A stretch of DNA of 64,000 bases from Acetivibrio ethanolgignens. GTDB taxonomy: Bacteria; Bacillota; Clostridia; Lachnospirales; Lachnospiraceae. Location: NCBI RefSeq assembly GCF_001461035.1, contig NZ_LNAM01000197.1, positions 1-64,000 of the forward strand. Reading direction: 5' to 3'. Numbering within the stretch: the stretch's first letter is position 1; the number at the start of each line of letters is the position of its first letter. A model generated the notes under the pieces. That model ran no database searches, was not told the DNA's origin, and saw only the letters and a program-made list of their open reading frames with translations. Shown here piece by piece: positions 54,420-63,616 of this stretch. The translations under genes and the position numbers were made by a program.

Positions 54420-55364
54420 TTACCAACCCTTGAGAGCTGAAATCTTATAATCAATCAGCTTACCCTTATGATTATCGGGGCGTTTCTTCCATTGGTATGG
54501 AGAAGTTTCCATGATTTTTCGGAAGTTCCGGTTGAAGGTAGAAGGTGTCACAAACCCGACACGTTCAGCGATTTCCTCCATGTCCAGATCCGTATTATCA
54601 ATCAGTTCACAGGCTCTTTTTATCCGGATAAAATTAACAAATTCAACAGGAGTCATATTCATCCGTTCCTGGAAAAATCGTCGGAAGTGGGTTTCACTCA
54701 TATAGCATTTCTCTGCAAGCTCTGAAATCTTAAAATTCCGGTCATAATTTTCCTCAACAAAGACAATTGCCTTATTCAGCTTTGTCCCCTCTCTTTTTTC
54801 CGCACCGTTCTCCTCTTTTTTCTTTTGAGCATTCAGCCCATTTCGCCTTGCACCCTCTAACAGTGTAGCATATAAAAGTCCCTTTACTGATTCACGATAA
54901 AACGGTCTTTTTTCACGGACTTCATCAAAGATCTGGCGTACCAGCATAGAAAGTGCCGGGTTATCTGACTCGCGAATAAAAAATCCATCTCTATTGATAA
55001 GCTCTAAGAGCTCCTTTTGTGTGTTCTTTTTTCCGTGATACATTTCTTCTACTATACGTTCAGGGTTTAAAAATAAATATTCCCAGAAACCGACACTTTC
55101 AATATCACTTTCTGTTGTATGTAACACATTTACTGGAATAAAGGAGAGCATATTCTTGCTGAAACGATACTGTCTGTCTTCAATAATCAGCATTCCTTCT
55201 CCATAGTGACAGAGCCCGATTTCCAAAAGATTATGAAAATGCAGATTATCTACATCTCTGCCGTATATCTGCACCCATTTTTCTCCCGTTAAAGCAAGAA
55301 CATCCTCTCCTTGTGGAAGCTCATATATTCTAAACTCAGCCGGCACCTTCTTCTTTTTTGCCAT
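54420..55364 (-). CDS. AraC-family regulator of the galactoside island
   Basis: A 314-residue regulator: an N-terminal cupin-type sensor (DNLHFHNLLEIGLCHYGEGML, with histidines of the sugar pocket) and a C-terminal AraC domain (FKISELAEKCYMSETHFRRFF, LDMEEIAERVGFVTPSTFNRNF). The start is the ATG at 55364 after GGGAGGGG. It lies upstream of the transporter and lacZ on the same strand and probably activates them when a galactoside is bound. Confidence 0.9.
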   Translation of the reverse strand: MAKKKKVPAEFRIYELPQGEDVLALTGEKWVQIYGRDVDNLHFHNLLEIGLCHYGEGMLIIEDRQYRFSKNMLSFIPVNVLHTTESDIESVGFWEYLFLNPERIVEEMYHGKKNTQKELLELINRDGFFIRESDNPALSMLVRQIFDEVREKRPFYRESVKGLLYATLLEGARRNGLNAQKKKEENGAEKREGTKLNKAIVFVEENYDRNFKISELAEKCYMSETHFRRFFQERMNMTPVEFVNFIRIKRACELIDNTDLDMEEIAERVGFVTPSTFNRNFRKIMETSPYQWKKRPDNHKGKLIDYKISALKGW

Positions 55365-55612
55365 AAAATCCCCTCCCCCGATTTTTAATCCAAATTTTCT
55401 CCGATGCTTGCAATTGCCTGCCAAGGCTGTGGCACAGCATTCTATTTTTCAATACAGAAAGGCTCCGCTGCCTATGAAAAGAATAGCATTTGATCGCAGT
55501 TCTGACAAGCGGTTTTATTATGCTAAGCCATGAAAGTCGTACATGCCCAGGTAGTGGGAATGCTACTACAAAGGAGTTTCTGAATAATTATCCTGCTAGG
55601 CAGGAATACTAA

Positions 55613-56794
55613 TCTACTAATCTGGCAGTAGCCGATCCAGATAGAGGTGAGAAAACAGTCTGCCTTGCAATTTCCCCATCCATGAAGGCACTTGGAATTA
55701 AGAACCGATGCAGAGTTTTTCAGATACCCAAAAGTGTGAACTATATCATGGCACCGCCACGAATGAAGCTGTACATTGAGTATTCTGCAGAAATTTATGG
55801 TGTGTACCTAAAGTACATTGCCAAAGAGGACATCCATGTCTATTCGATAGATGAGGCTTTTTTGGAGGTTACCCATTATCTTTCCATGTATAAGCTTACT
55901 GCTAAAGAGCTGGCTGTTAAGATTATGGAGGATATTATGAAGACTACGGGGATAACGGCAACTGCAGGGATTGGAACAAACATGTATCTGGCAAAAGTGG
56001 CATTGGATATTACAGCAAAACACGTTAAGGACAATATTGGTTATCTTGATGAAAGCATGTACCAGAAAACCTTGTGGAACCACAGACCGCTCACTGATTT
56101 TTGGAGAGTAGGAGCCGGAACTGAAAAAAGATTAGGCAGTATGGGGCTGTATACGATGGGTGATATTGCCCATGCCGATGAGGATATGCTCTACCATATG
56201 TTCGGAGTAGATGCAGAGCTTTTGATTGACCATGCGTGGGGCAGGGAAAGCACCACAATGGAAGATATAAAGGCGTATAAGCCGAAAAGCAGATCTCTAT
56301 CCAGTGGACAGGTGTTATCGAGGGACTATACCTTTACAGAATGTGAGCTGATTGTAAAAGAGATGACGGAGGTTCTGTGTCTTGATATGGCAGACAAGGG
56401 AATGACTACACAGTCGATTACTCTGAAAATCTCGTATTCTAAAGATCTTGAAATGAAGCCCGCAACGGGAACCGTTTCCATGAGAGAAGCAACAAATTCC
56501 TTCCGGGTGGTACTTCCCTATGTGCTGGAACTTTACAGGCATATCGTGCAGAGAGATCAGATGATTCGCAAGGTAAACGTGACCTGTAACAGCGTGGTAA
56601 ATGAAGCATACGAGCAGTACGATTTGTTTACGGACTATGCAGCCCTTGAGCGTGACAGAAAATTACAAAAGGCAGCCCTTGAGATAAAACGAAGGTATGG
56701 GAAAAATGCTCTTATCCGGGGAATGGATTTGCAGGAAGCCGGTACAGCTATAGAGCGAAATCAGCAGATAGGAGGGCATAGGAGCGGTGAGTAG
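55613..56794 (+). pseudogene. Y-family DNA polymerase, 5'-truncated
   Basis: The frame is open from just after a TAA at 55610 and reads NLAVADPDRGEKTVCLAISP before the first ATG at 55682. Relatives (UmuC/UvrX type, about 420 residues) begin some 30 residues earlier with IDLKSFYASVE, which carries the first catalytic aspartate; that part is missing and not found in the 250 bp upstream. The palm motif YSIDEAFLEVT and the little-finger domain remain. Without the first aspartate and a ribosome site it should not work as a polymerase. It still overlaps an intact YolD-like gene, as in normal uvrX-yolD pairs. The 55365-55612 gap upstream holds no other gene. Confidence 0.8.
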
Positions 56795-57131
56795 GATACG
56801 ACCAAAAATGGAACAAAGCAACCGGGCAAAACAGTTTATGCCCTTTGAGGCGTTAAAAGGCTTCAGGGAGGCTCTCCTAGAAAAGGAACGGATTATCGTA
56901 CCGAAGCGGGAGCTGTCCGAGGATCAGAAAGCTGAGCTTGACTATAAGCTGAGACAGCTTCGTAGGATGGATATGGTTACCGCAGAGTATTTCCAGAATG
57001 GGGAGTATGTGCAGCTGACAGGCGTGGTATCAGGAATAGATGAAACCAGCAGGGTTCTAAGGATTGTAAATACAAAAATCCCCTTTGAAGCTATTTCTGA
57101 TTTACAGGGAGATATGTTTATAGATTTGTAA
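56787..57131 (+). CDS. YolD-like protein
   Basis: A 114-residue protein: the start (MEQSNRAKQFMPFEALKGF) and GVVSGIDETSRVLRIVNTKI match YolD-like family proteins that follow Y-family polymerase genes in Firmicutes and may act as their partner, similar to UmuD. The GTG start overlaps the polymerase frame by 8 bp, with AGGAGCG upstream. Since the polymerase is truncated, it may now be without a partner. Confidence 0.85.
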   Translation: MSRIRPKMEQSNRAKQFMPFEALKGFREALLEKERIIVPKRELSEDQKAELDYKLRQLRRMDMVTAEYFQNGEYVQLTGVVSGIDETSRVLRIVNTKIPFEAISDLQGDMFIDL

Positions 57132-57187
57132 TGATAGCAACTAATTTTTGACCAAAACGCAGGAAAGAAGAAAAAATCAAGAAATAC

Positions 57188-57216
57188 TTGACAAGTCGTG
57201 AATCCTATGTTATAGT
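57188..57216 (+). promoter_or_regulatory. Promoter of rplJL
   Basis: TTGACA and TATAGT with 17-bp spacing, about 20 bp before the L10 leader. This strong promoter lets rplJL be made independently of rplKA. Confidence 0.88.
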
Positions 57217-57227
57217 AAAAAAGTTCT

Positions 57228-57391
57228 GTGCAGTAGTACAGATAATATAAAAGCTGCCGAAGACAGCAGGTGTCCGCGGAACACAGATTCCAAGGACGTA
57301 AGTATATCGCCTGCCGAGGAAGAGTATATGATGACTTTTCGCCCTCACTGTCTTGCAGTGGGGGCTTTTCGGTTTGTTAAATCTATAAGGA
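57228..57391 (+). ncRNA. Ribosomal protein L10 leader with attenuator hairpin
   Basis: This is the place and shape of the L10 leader (autogenous control by the L10-L12 complex): conserved GCCGAAGACAGCAGGTG (57254-57270), CCTGCCGAGGAAGAG further on, and then a terminator-like hairpin (57341-57350 with 57356-57365, followed by TTTT). L10 or its complex would bind the upper part and shift folding toward the terminator. Confidence 0.85.
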
Positions 57392-57401
57392 GGTAAACAA
57401 A

Positions 57402-57905
57402 ATGGCAAAGGTAGAATTAAAGCAGCCTATCATTGACGAAATCAAAGGATATGCTGCAAATGCTAAATCAGCCGTACTGGTTGACTACCGTGGATTAACT
57501 GTTGCTGAGGATACAGAGCTTCGTAAGCAGTTAAGAGAGGCTGGCGTTGTGTACAAGGTATACAAGAACACTTTCTTAAAGCGTGCATTTGAAGGAACTG
57601 ATTTCGCACAGTTAGACCAGCATTTAGACGGACCTACAGCAATTGCATTTGGTATCGATGATGCTACAGCTCCTGCACGAGTTTTAAAGAAGGCTGGCAA
57701 GGGCATGGCAGCATTAGAGTTCAAGGGTGCTGTTGTTGAGGGCAACTACTATGACGTAAAGGGTATTGAGGCACTTGCAGATATCCCATCCAGAGAAGAG
57801 CTTATTTCCAAGCTCCTTGGAAGCTTACAGTCCCCTATTACCAATTTTGCTCGTGTGCTTAAGCAGATTGCAGAAAAAGGCGGCAGCGAGGCAGCAGCTG
57901 AGTAA
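57402..57905 (+). CDS. rplJ: 50S ribosomal protein L10
   Basis: A 167-residue protein: KSAVLVDYRGLTVAEDTELR, VVYKVYKNTFLKRAFEGT, and a C-terminal helix that holds the L7/L12 dimers. AAGGAGG lies 7 nt before the ATG. Confidence 0.97.
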   Translation: MAKVELKQPIIDEIKGYAANAKSAVLVDYRGLTVAEDTELRKQLREAGVVYKVYKNTFLKRAFEGTDFAQLDQHLDGPTAIAFGIDDATAPARVLKKAGKGMAALEFKGAVVEGNYYDVKGIEALADIPSREELISKLLGSLQSPITNFARVLKQIAEKGGSEAAAE

Positions 57906-57970
57906 TATCGGAAACTGAAACAAACAGATTAACAAAACAAATAAAATTATTTTAATGGAGGTAATTAATA

Positions 57971-58339
57971 ATGACAACTCAGGAATTTATTGATGTTATC
58001 AAAGGCATGACCGTATTAGAGTTAAATGATTTAGTAAAAGCTTGTGAGGAAGAGTTCGGCGTATCTGCAGCAGCAGGTGTTGTTGTAGCAGCAGCTGGTG
58101 GAGCTGCTGAGGCAGCAGGTGAAGAGAAGAGCGAGTTCGACGTTGAGTTAACAGACGTTGGAGCAAACAAGGTTAAGGTTATCAAGGTTGTTCGTGAAGT
58201 AACCGGTTTAGGCTTAAAGGAAGCTAAGGACGTTGTTGACGGAGCTCCTAAGGTACTTAAAGAGGGTGCTACTAAGGAAGAAGCTGAGGACATCAAGGCT
58301 AAGCTTGAAGCTGAAGGTGCTAAGGTTACCCTTAAATAA
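57971..58339 (+). CDS. rplL: 50S ribosomal protein L7/L12
   Basis: A 122-residue stalk protein: an N-terminal dimer domain ([20 protein letters not shown]), an Ala/Gly-rich hinge, and a C-terminal domain ([20 protein letters not shown]). It binds elongation factors to the ribosome. The AATGGAGG site is strong. Confidence 0.97.
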   Translation: MTTQEFIDVIKGMTVLELNDLVKACEEEFGVSAAAGVVVAAAGGAAEAAGEEKSEFDVELTDVGANKVKVIKVVREVTGLGLKEAKDVVDGAPKVLKEGATKEEAEDIKAKLEAEGAKVTLK

Positions 58340-58370
58340 TTATTGCGAAGGCAAGATAAGTGCAAAAATA

Positions 58371-58420
58371 AAAAAGGTCGGCACTTCGAGTTATTCGAAA
58401 GTGCCGGCTTTTTTTATTTT
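58371..58420 (+). terminator. Intrinsic terminator of rplJL
   Basis: A stem of about 14 bp (GGTCGGCACTTCGA with TCGAAAGTGCCGGC, one G-T) ending in seven T. The 30 bp before it (GCGAAGGC, AGATAAGTGCAAA) resemble those before the rplA hairpin. Confidence 0.9.
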
Positions 58421-58448
58421 GAATTATTAATGAAATTAAGGAAAAATC

Positions 58449-58476
58449 TTGAATAGTTAAAGGGAAGGCGTATAAT
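58449..58476 (+). promoter_or_regulatory. Promoter of the MBL hydrolase gene
   Basis: TTGAAT and TATAAT with 16-bp spacing, 42 bp before the start. Confidence 0.7.
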
Positions 58477-58518
58477 ATAGGGTAAAGGTAGAACAAAAGA
58501 GTTAGAGAGGAACTTAGA

Positions 58519-59322
58519 GTGGAAAAACTGATTATCTTAGGAACCGGCAATGCAAATGTAACAAAGTGCTACAATACCTGCTTTGCACTTTACAATGGTG
58601 AGGAATATTTTCTGGTGGATGCCGGAGGTGGCAACGGAATTCTGGCACAGCTGGAAAAGGCAGAGATTCCGCTAAATAAGCTGCATGAGATATTTTTAAG
58701 TCATGAGCATACAGATCACCTGTTGGGTATGATATGGATTATCCGTATGATTGCAGCACAGATGAAGCAGGGAAAATATGAGGGAAATTGTAATATTTAC
58801 TGCCACAGTGACCTGGTAGAAACGGTAAAGACCATTTGCCGCCTGACGATTCAGGAGAAGTTCTACAAGCTGATTGGAGAACGGATTTTCCTGCATCCTT
58901 TGGAGGATGGAGATAAAAAGCAGATTTTAAATTATTCGGTGGAATTTTTCGATATTCAATCCGGGAAAGCAAAGCAGTATGGCTTTGTTACACAGCTTGA
59001 GAATGGAAAGAAATTTACCTTTTTGGGAGATGAGCCTTGTAGGGAATGGGAATACGATTTTGCCAGAAATACCGACTGGATGCTGCATGAGGCCTTTTGC
59101 CTCCATTCCCAGGCAGATATATTTCATCCCTATGAAAAATGTCACACCACGGCAAGGGATGCCTGTGAACTGGCTGAAGAGCTGGGAGCAAAGAATCTAG
59201 TGCTTTACCACACAGAGGATAAGAACATAGAGAGGCGGAAAGAGCTGTATACTGCGGAAGGAAAGCAGTATTATCACGGAAAGCTTTTTGTGCCGGAGGA
59301 TTTAGAGGTAATTGAGCTATAA
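58519..59322 (+). CDS. MBL-fold metallo-hydrolase (RNase Z-like)
   Basis: A 267-residue metallo-beta-lactamase-fold protein: LIILGTGNANVTKCYNTCF, the metal motif SHEHTDHLLGM (H-x-H-x-D-H), FTFLGDEPCREW, and a late LYHTED segment supplying the last histidine. The first strand GTGNA and the overall length recall RNase Z and arylsulfatase-type members, but the substrate is not clear. The start is a GTG after GAGAGGAAC. Confidence 0.82.
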   Translation: MEKLIILGTGNANVTKCYNTCFALYNGEEYFLVDAGGGNGILAQLEKAEIPLNKLHEIFLSHEHTDHLLGMIWIIRMIAAQMKQGKYEGNCNIYCHSDLVETVKTICRLTIQEKFYKLIGERIFLHPLEDGDKKQILNYSVEFFDIQSGKAKQYGFVTQLENGKKFTFLGDEPCREWEYDFARNTDWMLHEAFCLHSQADIFHPYEKCHTTARDACELAEELGAKNLVLYHTEDKNIERRKELYTAEGKQYYHGKLFVPEDLEVIEL

Positions 59323-59434
59323 AGGATATCATTGAAATTAAAGGGGCCAGAGAGCTTACCTGGGTACAGATAAATATACCAAAAGAGAGGATTTCCCGGA
59401 CACAAAGGAAACCGAAGGAATTATGGATAAAAAG

Positions 59435-59452
59435 GCCGGCTACCGAGCCGGC
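59435..59452 (+). other. GC hairpin upstream of pth
   Basis: GCCGGCT-ACCG-AGCCGGC, a perfect 7-bp stem 20 bp before the pth start and close to the GAAAGGAAG site. No T-run. It may slow ribosome entry or be the remains of a terminator for the MBL gene. Confidence 0.45.
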
Positions 59453-59472
59453 AGAGAAAGGAAGTAAAAGGT

Positions 59473-60051
59473 ATGTACATTATCGTAGGACTTGGCAATC
59501 CGGGCAGGGATTACGCGGGAACACGGCACAATATCGGTTTTGATGTCATAACCCGGCTGTCGGATGATTATAATATACCATTAGATTTTAAAAAGCATAA
59601 GGCACTGTGCGGCCGCGGCTATATCGAGGGGCAGAAGGTGCTTTTGGCACAGCCGCAGACCTTTATGAATTTAAGCGGGGAAAGTGTCCGAGAGCTGATG
59701 GATTATTACAAGGTAAGTAATGAGGAAATTATCATTGTATATGATGACATCAGTCTGGATGTAGGACAGCTTCGGGTACGGCCAAAGGGCAGTGCCGGAG
59801 GTCACAACGGCATCAAGAGTATCATACAGCATATGGGAACCCAGGAGTTTCCAAGAGTACGAGTCGGTGTAGGAGACAAGCCAAAGGGCTGGGACCTGGC
59901 TGACTATGTGCTGGGGCGTTTTCCGGCAGAGGAGGAGCCAAAGGTAAGAGATGCTTTAGTCCGGGCTTCCCAGGCCTGTAAAAGGATTATCTTGGATGGT
60001 GTAGAGGAAGCAATGAATCAGTTTAACCGAAAAATCAGTCAGGATGAGTGA
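59473..60051 (+). CDS. pth: Peptidyl-tRNA hydrolase
   Basis: A 192-residue enzyme that frees tRNA from stalled peptidyl-tRNA. Motifs: IIVGLGNPGRDYAGTRHNIGF (catalytic H in TRHN), PQTFMNLSGESV, VYDDISLDVGQLR and GSAGGHNGIKS. It overlaps mfd by 8 bp, the common pth-mfd order in Firmicutes. Confidence 0.97.
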   Translation: MYIIVGLGNPGRDYAGTRHNIGFDVITRLSDDYNIPLDFKKHKALCGRGYIEGQKVLLAQPQTFMNLSGESVRELMDYYKVSNEEIIIVYDDISLDVGQLRVRPKGSAGGHNGIKSIIQHMGTQEFPRVRVGVGDKPKGWDLADYVLGRFPAEEEPKVRDALVRASQACKRIILDGVEEAMNQFNRKISQDE

Positions 60052-63000
60052 AATGAAAACGTTATTAGAACCATTAAAGGAATTAAATGAATTTATTGGA
60101 GCGAGGAGGAATCTGCTAAAAAAGCAGACACCGATACAGCTTTCCGGCTGTATCGATTCCCAGAAGAGCCATGTTATCTGTGGATTGGGTAAGGACTATC
60201 CCTACCGGATAATTATTACCTACAGTGAGCTAAAGGCAAAGGAAATCTTTGAGGACTATAAGCTGTATGACAGAGAGGTATTTCTCTATCCGGCAAAGGA
60301 CGTCATTTTCTACAGTGCGGATATTCACGGAAATGCCATAGTACGGGAGCGACTTCGCCTTTTACGGCGGCTGATAGAAAAAAAGCCGGCAACGATTATC
60401 ATGACGCTGGATGGTGGCATGGATCGTCTGCTTCCCCTGGAATTTCTGGCAGAAAAGGTCATAGCCGTAAAGGAAGCAGATATTATTGATTTGGAGCAGA
60501 TAAAAAAGGATCTTCTGCAGCTGGGCTATGAACGCTGCGGACAGGTGGAAGGACCAGGGCAGTTCGCTGTCAGAGGAGGAATTATAGATATCTTCCCGCT
60601 GACAGAGGAGTGTCCTTATCGTATTGAACTTTGGGATGATGAAATCGATACGATTCGTTCCTTTGATGTAGAGAGCCAGCGCTCCATAGAAACGGTACCG
60701 GAGCTTTCCATCTATCCGGCATCTGAGATTATCATGGATGAAGAAACCCTCGCAAGAGGTCTGACAGCCATTGAAAAGGACAAGGAGGCTTATGTTAAAA
60801 AGCTTCGTGAGGAAGGAAAGCTTGAGGAGGTCCGTCGGATTAAGGATATCATAGGTGAATTTAAGGAAACCATGGATATTTACAGTGGTTCTATGGGACT
60901 GGAAAGCTATATCCGCTATTTTTATGAGAATACCGTGTCCTTTTTTGATTATTTTACGGAAGAAAATGCCGTATTTTTCCTGGATGAGCCACTGCGGGCT
61001 GCTGAGAAGGGAGAAGCGGTAGAGCTTGAATTCCGGGAAAGTATGACGGGGCGTATTGACAAAGGCTATATCCTGCCGGGACAGATGGATGTCATCTTTT
61101 CTTATAAGGAGCTGTTTGGACGGCTTTCTACAAGACGTCTGGTACTGTTAAATACCATGGACATTAAACTTAAGGACTTCCCTGTAAAGGAGCAATTAAG
61201 CTTTACGGTAAAATCGGTAAATCCTTATAACAATAATTTTGAACTGCTGGTAAAGGATTTGGAACAGTTTCATAAAAAGGGCTATCGGGTACTTCTTTTG
61301 TCCGGCTCCCGGACGAGGGCTGTACGTCTCAGCAAGGATTTACGGGATTATGATTTAAATGTATTTTACAGTGATGATATGGAAAAAATGCTGCAGGGTG
61401 GACAGACTATGGTGACCTATGGAAGCCTGCACCGCGGCTTTGAATATCCCCTTATCAAGCTGGTAGTGATTTCCGAAAGTGATATTTTTGGAGCAGAAAA
61501 AAAGAAGCGGAAAAAGAAAAAGGCCGCTTATGAGGGTTCGCGAATACACAGCTTTACTGATTTAAATGTAGGAGATTATGTGGTTCATGAAAACCATGGA
61601 CTTGGCATCTACCGAGGTATTGAAAAAATCGAGGTAGATCAGGTGGTTAAGGACTATGTAAAGATTGAATATGGCGGAGGCGGTGTTTTATATATTCTGG
61701 CGACAGGACTGGAGGTATTGCAGAAATATGCCAGCTCTGAGGCTAAAAAGCCGAAGCTAAATAAGTTAAACTCTATTGAGTGGAAGAATACCAAGACAAG
61801 GGTTAAGGGTGCGGTAAAGGAAATCGCGAAGGAGCTGGTAGAGCTGTACGCAGATCGGCAGTCGAAGGAGGGATACCAGTTCAGTCCAGATACGGTATGG
61901 CAGAGGGAGTTTGAAGAGCTGTTCCCTTATGAAGAGACAGATGACCAGCTGAATGCTATCGAGGCAACGAAGAAGGACATGGAAAGTAGAAAAATCATGG
62001 ACCGGTTAATCTGTGGAGATGTAGGCTATGGAAAGACGGAGATTGCCATTCGTGCAGCCTTTAAGGCAGTATCTGATGGAAAGCAGGTGGTATTTTTAGT
62101 ACCGACAACGATACTGGCTCAGCAGCACTATAACACCTTCTCCCAACGGATGATGGATTTTCCAATCAGTGTGGATATGCTGTCCAGATTTCGGACACCG
62201 GCAGAGCAGAAAAAGACTCTGGAGCGGCTGAAAAAAGGACAGGTTGATATTCTTATCGGAACCCACCGGGTGCTTTCTAAGGATGTGGTATTCAAGAACC
62301 TGGGACTTTTAATTGTCGATGAGGAGCAGCGGTTTGGCGTTACCCACAAGGAAAAGATAAAGCAGATGAAAAAGGACGTAGATGTGCTGACCCTTTCTGC
62401 CACACCGATTCCAAGAACTCTGCACATGAGCCTGGTGGGTATCCGGGATATGAGCGTTTTAGAGGAGCCGCCGGTAGACCGTGTGCCGATACAGACCTAT
62501 GTACTGGAGTACAACGATGAGATTATCCGCGAGGCCATCAACCGGGAGCTTGTAAGAGGCGGGCAGGTGTATTATGTATATAACCGAGTAAAAAATATAG
62601 ATGAAACGGCGGCTGCCATAGCGAAGCTTGTACCAGAGGCAAATGTATCCTTTGCCCATGGCCAGATGAGCGAACGAGAGCTGGAAAAAATCATGTTCAG
62701 CTTCATAAATGGAGAAATTGATGTCCTGGTTTCAACAACGATTATTGAGACCGGCCTGGATATTTCCAATGTAAATACCATGATTATCGAGGATGCCGAC
62801 CGGCTTGGTCTGTCCCAGCTATACCAATTAAGAGGCCGTGTGGGACGTTCCAGCAGGACTGCCTATGCCTTTCTTATGTATAAGCGGGATAAGATGCTTA
62901 AGGAGGTAGCAGAAAAGCGTCTGCAGGCGATTAAGGAGTTTACAGAGCTTGGCTCCGGCTTCAAGATTGCTATGCGGGATCTGGAAATCCGTGGTGCCGG

Positions 63001-63616
63001 CAATCTTTTAGGGGCAAAGCAGCATGGACATATGGAGGCTGTCGGCTACGACCTTTACTGTAAGATGTTAAATGAGGCTGTAAGGACTTTAAAGGGTGAG
63101 GATGTCATTACCGAGGAGTTTGAAACAAATGTGGATATTGATATGAGTGCCTATATTCCGCCAAGCTATATGAAGAGTGAGGCCCAGAAGCTGGATATGT
63201 ACAAGCGAATTGCAGGAATTGAAAATAAAGAGGAATTCCTGGATATGCAGGAGGAGCTTTTAGATCGGTTTGGAGAGCTTCCGGCAGCGGTGAATAACCT
63301 TTTAAACATTGCTTTTATAAAGGCACTGGCTCATAGGGCGTATATCAAACAGATACTGCACCGGGGTTATCAGATTAAAATTTTTATGTACAATAAGGCA
63401 GCAGTGGACATTAACCGGATTCCGAAGCTTATTGAGAGCTATCAGGGGGCACTTAAATTTGTACCGGAGACTAATCCTTATTTTGCCTATGATTTAGCTT
63501 ATAAAAATAAGAATTACAAGCTGGAGTCCTATGACTTTTTTGAGCAGCTGAAAAAGCTGATTGAGGCTGTTGAAGGGCTTTTAGAGAAACAGGAGGAAAA
63601 CAGTGAAAAGAAATAG
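60044..63616 (+). CDS. mfd: Transcription-repair coupling factor Mfd
   Basis: A 1190-residue translocase that removes stalled RNA polymerase and recruits UvrA. Domains in order: UvrB-like N-terminal part (about 30-400, with VEGPGQFAVRGGIIDIFP), RNA polymerase-interaction domain (about 500-560, DLNVGDYVVHENHGLGIYRG), helicase core (Walker A GDVGYGKTEIAIR, box DEEQRFGV, SATPIPRTL, QLRGRVGRSSR) and C-terminal TRCF domain. The ATG at 60044 overlaps the pth stop; the next ATG at 60053 is also possible, with AGGA spaced before it. Confidence 0.97.
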   Translation: MSEMKTLLEPLKELNEFIGARRNLLKKQTPIQLSGCIDSQKSHVICGLGKDYPYRIIITYSELKAKEIFEDYKLYDREVFLYPAKDVIFYSADIHGNAIVRERLRLLRRLIEKKPATIIMTLDGGMDRLLPLEFLAEKVIAVKEADIIDLEQIKKDLLQLGYERCGQVEGPGQFAVRGGIIDIFPLTEECPYRIELWDDEIDTIRSFDVESQRSIETVPELSIYPASEIIMDEETLARGLTAIEKDKEAYVKKLREEGKLEEVRRIKDIIGEFKETMDIYSGSMGLESYIRYFYENTVSFFDYFTEENAVFFLDEPLRAAEKGEAVELEFRESMTGRIDKGYILPGQMDVIFSYKELFGRLSTRRLVLLNTMDIKLKDFPVKEQLSFTVKSVNPYNNNFELLVKDLEQFHKKGYRVLLLSGSRTRAVRLSKDLRDYDLNVFYSDDMEKMLQGGQTMVTYGSLHRGFEYPLIKLVVISESDIFGAEKKKRKKKKAAYEGSRIHSFTDLNVGDYVVHENHGLGIYRGIEKIEVDQVVKDYVKIEYGGGGVLYILATGLEVLQKYASSEAKKPKLNKLNSIEWKNTKTRVKGAVKEIAKELVELYADRQSKEGYQFSPDTVWQREFEELFPYEETDDQLNAIEATKKDMESRKIMDRLICGDVGYGKTEIAIRAAFKAVSDGKQVVFLVPTTILAQQHYNTFSQRMMDFPISVDMLSRFRTPAEQKKTLERLKKGQVDILIGTHRVLSKDVVFKNLGLLIVDEEQRFGVTHKEKIKQMKKDVDVLTLSATPIPRTLHMSLVGIRDMSVLEEPPVDRVPIQTYVLEYNDEIIREAINRELVRGGQVYYVYNRVKNIDETAAAIAKLVPEANVSFAHGQMSERELEKIMFSFINGEIDVLVSTTIIETGLDISNVNTMIIEDADRLGLSQLYQLRGRVGRSSRTAYAFLMYKRDKMLKEVAEKRLQAIKEFTELGSGFKIAMRDLEIRGAGNLLGAKQHGHMEAVGYDLYCKMLNEAVRTLKGEDVITEEFETNVDIDMSAYIPPSYMKSEAQKLDMYKRIAGIENKEEFLDMQEELLDRFGELPAAVNNLLNIAFIKALAHRAYIKQILHRGYQIKIFMYNKAAVDINRIPKLIESYQGALKFVPETNPYFAYDLAYKNKNYKLESYDFFEQLKKLIEAVEGLLEKQEENSEKK

